Assembly: GCF_030815865.1 (NCBI RefSeq)
Contig: NZ_JAUSXI010000001.1
Span: 3,100,001-3,164,000 of the forward strand
From: Arthrobacter globiformis
GTDB lineage: Bacteria > Actinomycetota > Actinomycetes > Actinomycetales > Micrococcaceae
Length of the DNA: 64,000 bases
Reading direction: 5' to 3'
Shown: positions 62,013 through 64,000 of the stretch, piece after piece
Numbering within the stretch: position 1 is the first letter of the stretch
Layout of the letters: every line of letters begins with the position of its first letter
The notes under the pieces: model-generated
Told to the model about the DNA's origin: nothing
Seen by the model: only the letters and a program-made list of their open reading frames with translations
The model's database searches: none
Translations under genes and position numbers: made by a program

Positions 62013-63194
62013 CTAGGCGGCACCGTGCCCGGCAGCCACTTCCTCGCCGGCCTTCACCGGTCCCGGCGGAGTTCCCTCGCCGAAGGGGCTTCCTCCCAAG
62101 GACTCCCTCCCATGGGCGGCCAGCCACCCGGTCAGGTCCGGGCCCCCGGGGACGATCTGCGTGGGATTGATGTCCTCGTGCACTATGTAGTAGTGCTGTT
62201 TGATCTGCAGGAAGTCGACGGTGTCCCCGAAGCCGGGTGTCTGGAACAGGTCCCGGGCATAGGCCCATAGCGCCGGCATTTCGCTGAGCTTGTTCCGGTT
62301 GCACTTGAAGTGGCCGTGGTAGACGGCATCGAAGCGCGCCAGCGTGGTGAAGAGCCGGACGTCCGCCTCGGTGATGGAGTCGCCCACCAGGTATCTCTGG
62401 CCGGTGAGTCGTTCCTCGAGCCAGTCCATCGCGTTCCACAGCCGGGTGTGGGCAGCATCGTAGGCTTCCTGCGACCCGGCGAAGCCGCACCTGTACACAC
62501 CGTTGTTGACCTCGGTGAAGACGCGCTTGCTGATGCTGTCGATTTCCCCGCGCAGGTGCTCCGGGTACAGCTGCGGCGCACCCGTGCGGTGGAACTCGGT
62601 CCATTCCGTGGAGAAGTCCAGCGTGATCTGGGGGTAGTTGTTGGTCACGACGGCGCCGCTGGCGGTGTCCACCAAAGCAGGAACCGTGATGCCGCGGGGG
62701 TAGTCCGGGAAACGGCGGAAGTAGGCTTCCTGCAGCCGCTCGATGCCCAGCACGGGGTCCTTGCCGTCGGCGTCCAGGTCAAAGCTCCAGGACCGGGCAT
62801 CGTGGGTGGGGCCGGGCTGGCCGAGGCTGATGACGTCCTCGAGCCCCAGGAGCCTGCGGACGATGACGGTGCGGTTGGCCCACGGGCACGCCCGCGCGGC
62901 AATTAGCCGGTAGCGCCCCGGTTCCACGGGCCAGCCCGGTTCACCGTTCGGCCCTGGCGTGCCGTCCCGGGTGATGCGGTCCTCGATGTAGTTGGTGTCC
63001 CGGTTGAATTCGCCGCCGGTGACGTACGCACCCTTGGTGCTGTGTTGATCGCCACTGTGTTGATCCGCGCCGTGTTGATCCGCGCCCTGTTGTTCTGTGC
63101 TGCGGGGCTCCGCCGCGTGCAGTTCCCGACTGCGCGGTTCCCCTGCGTGGCGTCCCCTGCCGTGTGCTTCGACTGTGTTGGTCTTCTCACTCAT
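62013..63194 (-). CDS. Xi-class glutathione/mycothiol S-transferase-like reductase
   Basis: 393 residues. Core from YVTGGEFNRDTNYIEDRITR; the active-site Cys103 is in ARACPWANRTVIVRRLLGLE, and SEMPALWAYARDLFQTPGFG lies near the end. These proteins reduce thiol-conjugated hydroquinones. Actinobacteria use mycothiol instead of glutathione. The first 55 residues are an extra hydrophilic tail containing DQHGA/EQQGA pentapeptides. Inference: the tail is disordered and may not be essential. Confidence 0.9.
   Translation of the reverse strand: MSEKTNTVEAHGRGRHAGEPRSRELHAAEPRSTEQQGADQHGADQHSGDQHSTKGAYVTGGEFNRDTNYIEDRITRDGTPGPNGEPGWPVEPGRYRLIAARACPWANRTVIVRRLLGLEDVISLGQPGPTHDARSWSFDLDADGKDPVLGIERLQEAYFRRFPDYPRGITVPALVDTASGAVVTNNYPQITLDFSTEWTEFHRTGAPQLYPEHLRGEIDSISKRVFTEVNNGVYRCGFAGSQEAYDAAHTRLWNAMDWLEERLTGQRYLVGDSITEADVRLFTTLARFDAVYHGHFKCNRNKLSEMPALWAYARDLFQTPGFGDTVDFLQIKQHYYIVHEDINPTQIVPGGPDLTGWLAAHGRESLGGSPFGEGTPPGPVKAGEEVAAGHGAA
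63043..63102. repeat. Four 15-bp tandem repeats inside the GST gene
   Basis: TGTTGATCCGCGCC-type units begin at 63043, 63058, 63073 and 63088. The 15-bp period keeps the frame and encodes repeated pentapeptides (EQQGA, DQHGA, DQHSG on the minus strand). Copy number could vary between strains without frameshift. Confidence 0.8.
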
Positions 63195-63203
63195 GGCTCC
63201 AGA

Positions 63204-63968
63204 CTATGTTGCCGCCCCAAAGACCCGCGACATGGGCTGCCAGGCGACCAGCCAGCAGGCTGCCACCACCAGGGAGAACAGGGCGATCCAGACGCCGGAG
63301 GGCACTGCAGTGGCGCGGTAGAGGATGTAGGCGTCGGAGGACCGCAACTGGTCGCGGCGGCGGAGGTGGACATTGGTCAGCTTGAGCAGGTCCCGGACGG
63401 CGGCAACGAGAAGGGCGACGCCCAGGATGATGGCCGCGTGGCCGGTGAACGCGGCGGGCACATTGATGATCATGGCCGCCACCGCCACCACCGCCCCAAG
63501 GAGGATGAGCACGCCGGCGGCATTGCGGATGAAGATCAGCGACGCCAGCAGGATCATCAGTCCGGCAGACATGGCGGCCGGGCCCCAGCCGCTGAAGCCC
63601 GCCCATACCAGCGCGGCGCCGGTCAGGCCGGGAACGGGATAGCCCCAGAACCCTGACCACACAGCGGCGGCGCGCCCCCGGGTATAGGACGTGGTGGTGC
63701 CGCCGTGATTCAGCTGCAGCCGGATGCCTCCCAGCCGCTGGCCACTGGTCAGGGCAGCAAAGGCGTGCCCCAGTTCATGGGTCACCGTGGCGAGCAGGCC
63801 GAAATATCGCCATGTCGCGCGGGGAACGGACAGCACCGCCGCGATGAGCACGACCGCCAGGAGCTCGGTGACGGAGACCGCGGGAACGGCGGTCTGGGTG
63901 AATCCGGCTGCCACCCGGTCCCACCATTGTTCGGGCAGGGACGGGCCGGGGACTTGGACATAAACCAT
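63204..63968 (-). CDS. M50-family membrane metallopeptidase
   Basis: 254 residues from ATG 63968. The zinc-binding HELGH is at residues 64-68 (ATVTHELGHAFAALTSGQ), and IRLQLNHGGTTTSY follows. Five to six TM segments. The group is annotated as M50B peptidase with unknown substrates. The typical later Asp motif is not obvious. It ends close to the GST start (9 bases), so the two are probably cotranscribed. Confidence 0.88.
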   Translation of the reverse strand: MVYVQVPGPSLPEQWWDRVAAGFTQTAVPAVSVTELLAVVLIAAVLSVPRATWRYFGLLATVTHELGHAFAALTSGQRLGGIRLQLNHGGTTTSYTRGRAAAVWSGFWGYPVPGLTGAALVWAGFSGWGPAAMSAGLMILLASLIFIRNAAGVLILLGAVVAVAAMIINVPAAFTGHAAIILGVALLVAAVRDLLKLTNVHLRRRDQLRSSDAYILYRATAVPSGVWIALFSLVVAACWLVAWQPMSRVFGAAT

Positions 63969-64000
63969 AGGAATCAAGGCTACAGGGGCAATGCCTTTCG

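Noticed and set aside
61987..62604. Upstream extension of the FUSC-type ORF
   Set aside because: It is antisense to the GST gene. Membrane-protein text begins at ATG 61986.

Overview
The window is high-GC DNA with actinobacterial features: leaderless starts close to TANNNT -10 boxes, a GlgM-type glycogen synthase divergent from glgC, DUF222/HNH genes, a DinB2-type polymerase, a FadA2/FabG4/HtdX-like fatty-acid cluster and a type B L31 protein without CxxC. The gene content best fits Micrococcaceae (Arthrobacter or Pseudarthrobacter-like). That placement is from recognition, not from a search. No rRNA, tRNA or CRISPR array was seen.

Positions 1 to about 22.6 kb are accessory and patchy. Short, mostly single-gene units sit between non-coding stretches. 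They include a DinB2-like polymerase that lacks the usual steric gate followed by a spore-photoproduct-lyase-like radical SAM protein, several VOC, GNAT and DHFR-like genes, a 12-copy 46-bp tandem repeat, a broken streptomycin-kinase-like gene, an XRE regulator divergent from a DHA2 efflux pump across a perfect 27-bp palindrome, a RidA gene, a peptidase S51, a DUF309 gene preceded by a 15-codon leader ORF, an orphan YidC paralogue, a lone GyrA-tower-like protein, a 29-aa membrane peptide and a serine recombinase. Several genes here, and DUF222 at 28-29.7 kb, are broken by single-base shifts, which means either decay or residual assembly errors.

From 22.6 kb to the end the window looks like chromosomal core. 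It holds a Bcr/CflA pump; bioY-bioM-bioN (biotin ECF uptake, with 4-bp overlaps); an ABC-F ATPase; a frameshifted DUF222/HNH gene with a DHFR-like gene between it and a second DUF222-like tail; YbaK; SURF1, a Cys/His protein and DUF3099; fabG and an atypical SDR; a CFP30B-like VOC protein; serB; PAP2; MFS; an ABC ATPase with a TauE exporter and a SpoU methyltransferase; rpmE2; a domain-permuted lipoate ligase; pepN; and a YeiH transporter.

At 46.6-50 kb lies the circularly permuted ATP-grasp, alpha-E and transglutaminase operon, a widespread set whose chemistry is unresolved. It is followed by a zinc-ribbon SDR without the canonical Tyr, then divergent glgC and glgA/glgM. At 54.4-60.8 kb there is a beta-oxidation-type cluster: acyl-CoA oxidase/dehydrogenase, TetR, thiolase, two-domain FabG4-like SDR and MaoC hydratase. 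A 13-5-13 inverted repeat lies between the TetR gene and the thiolase and is the probable operator. The window ends with a FUSC-type membrane protein, a xi-class GST with a DNA-encoded pentapeptide repeat, and an M50 peptidase.

The strongest leads are the gate-less DinB2 plus SPL-like pair, the 46-bp repeat array, the two clear operators, the zinc-ribbon SDR, and the duplicated DUF222 tail around a DHFR-like gene.
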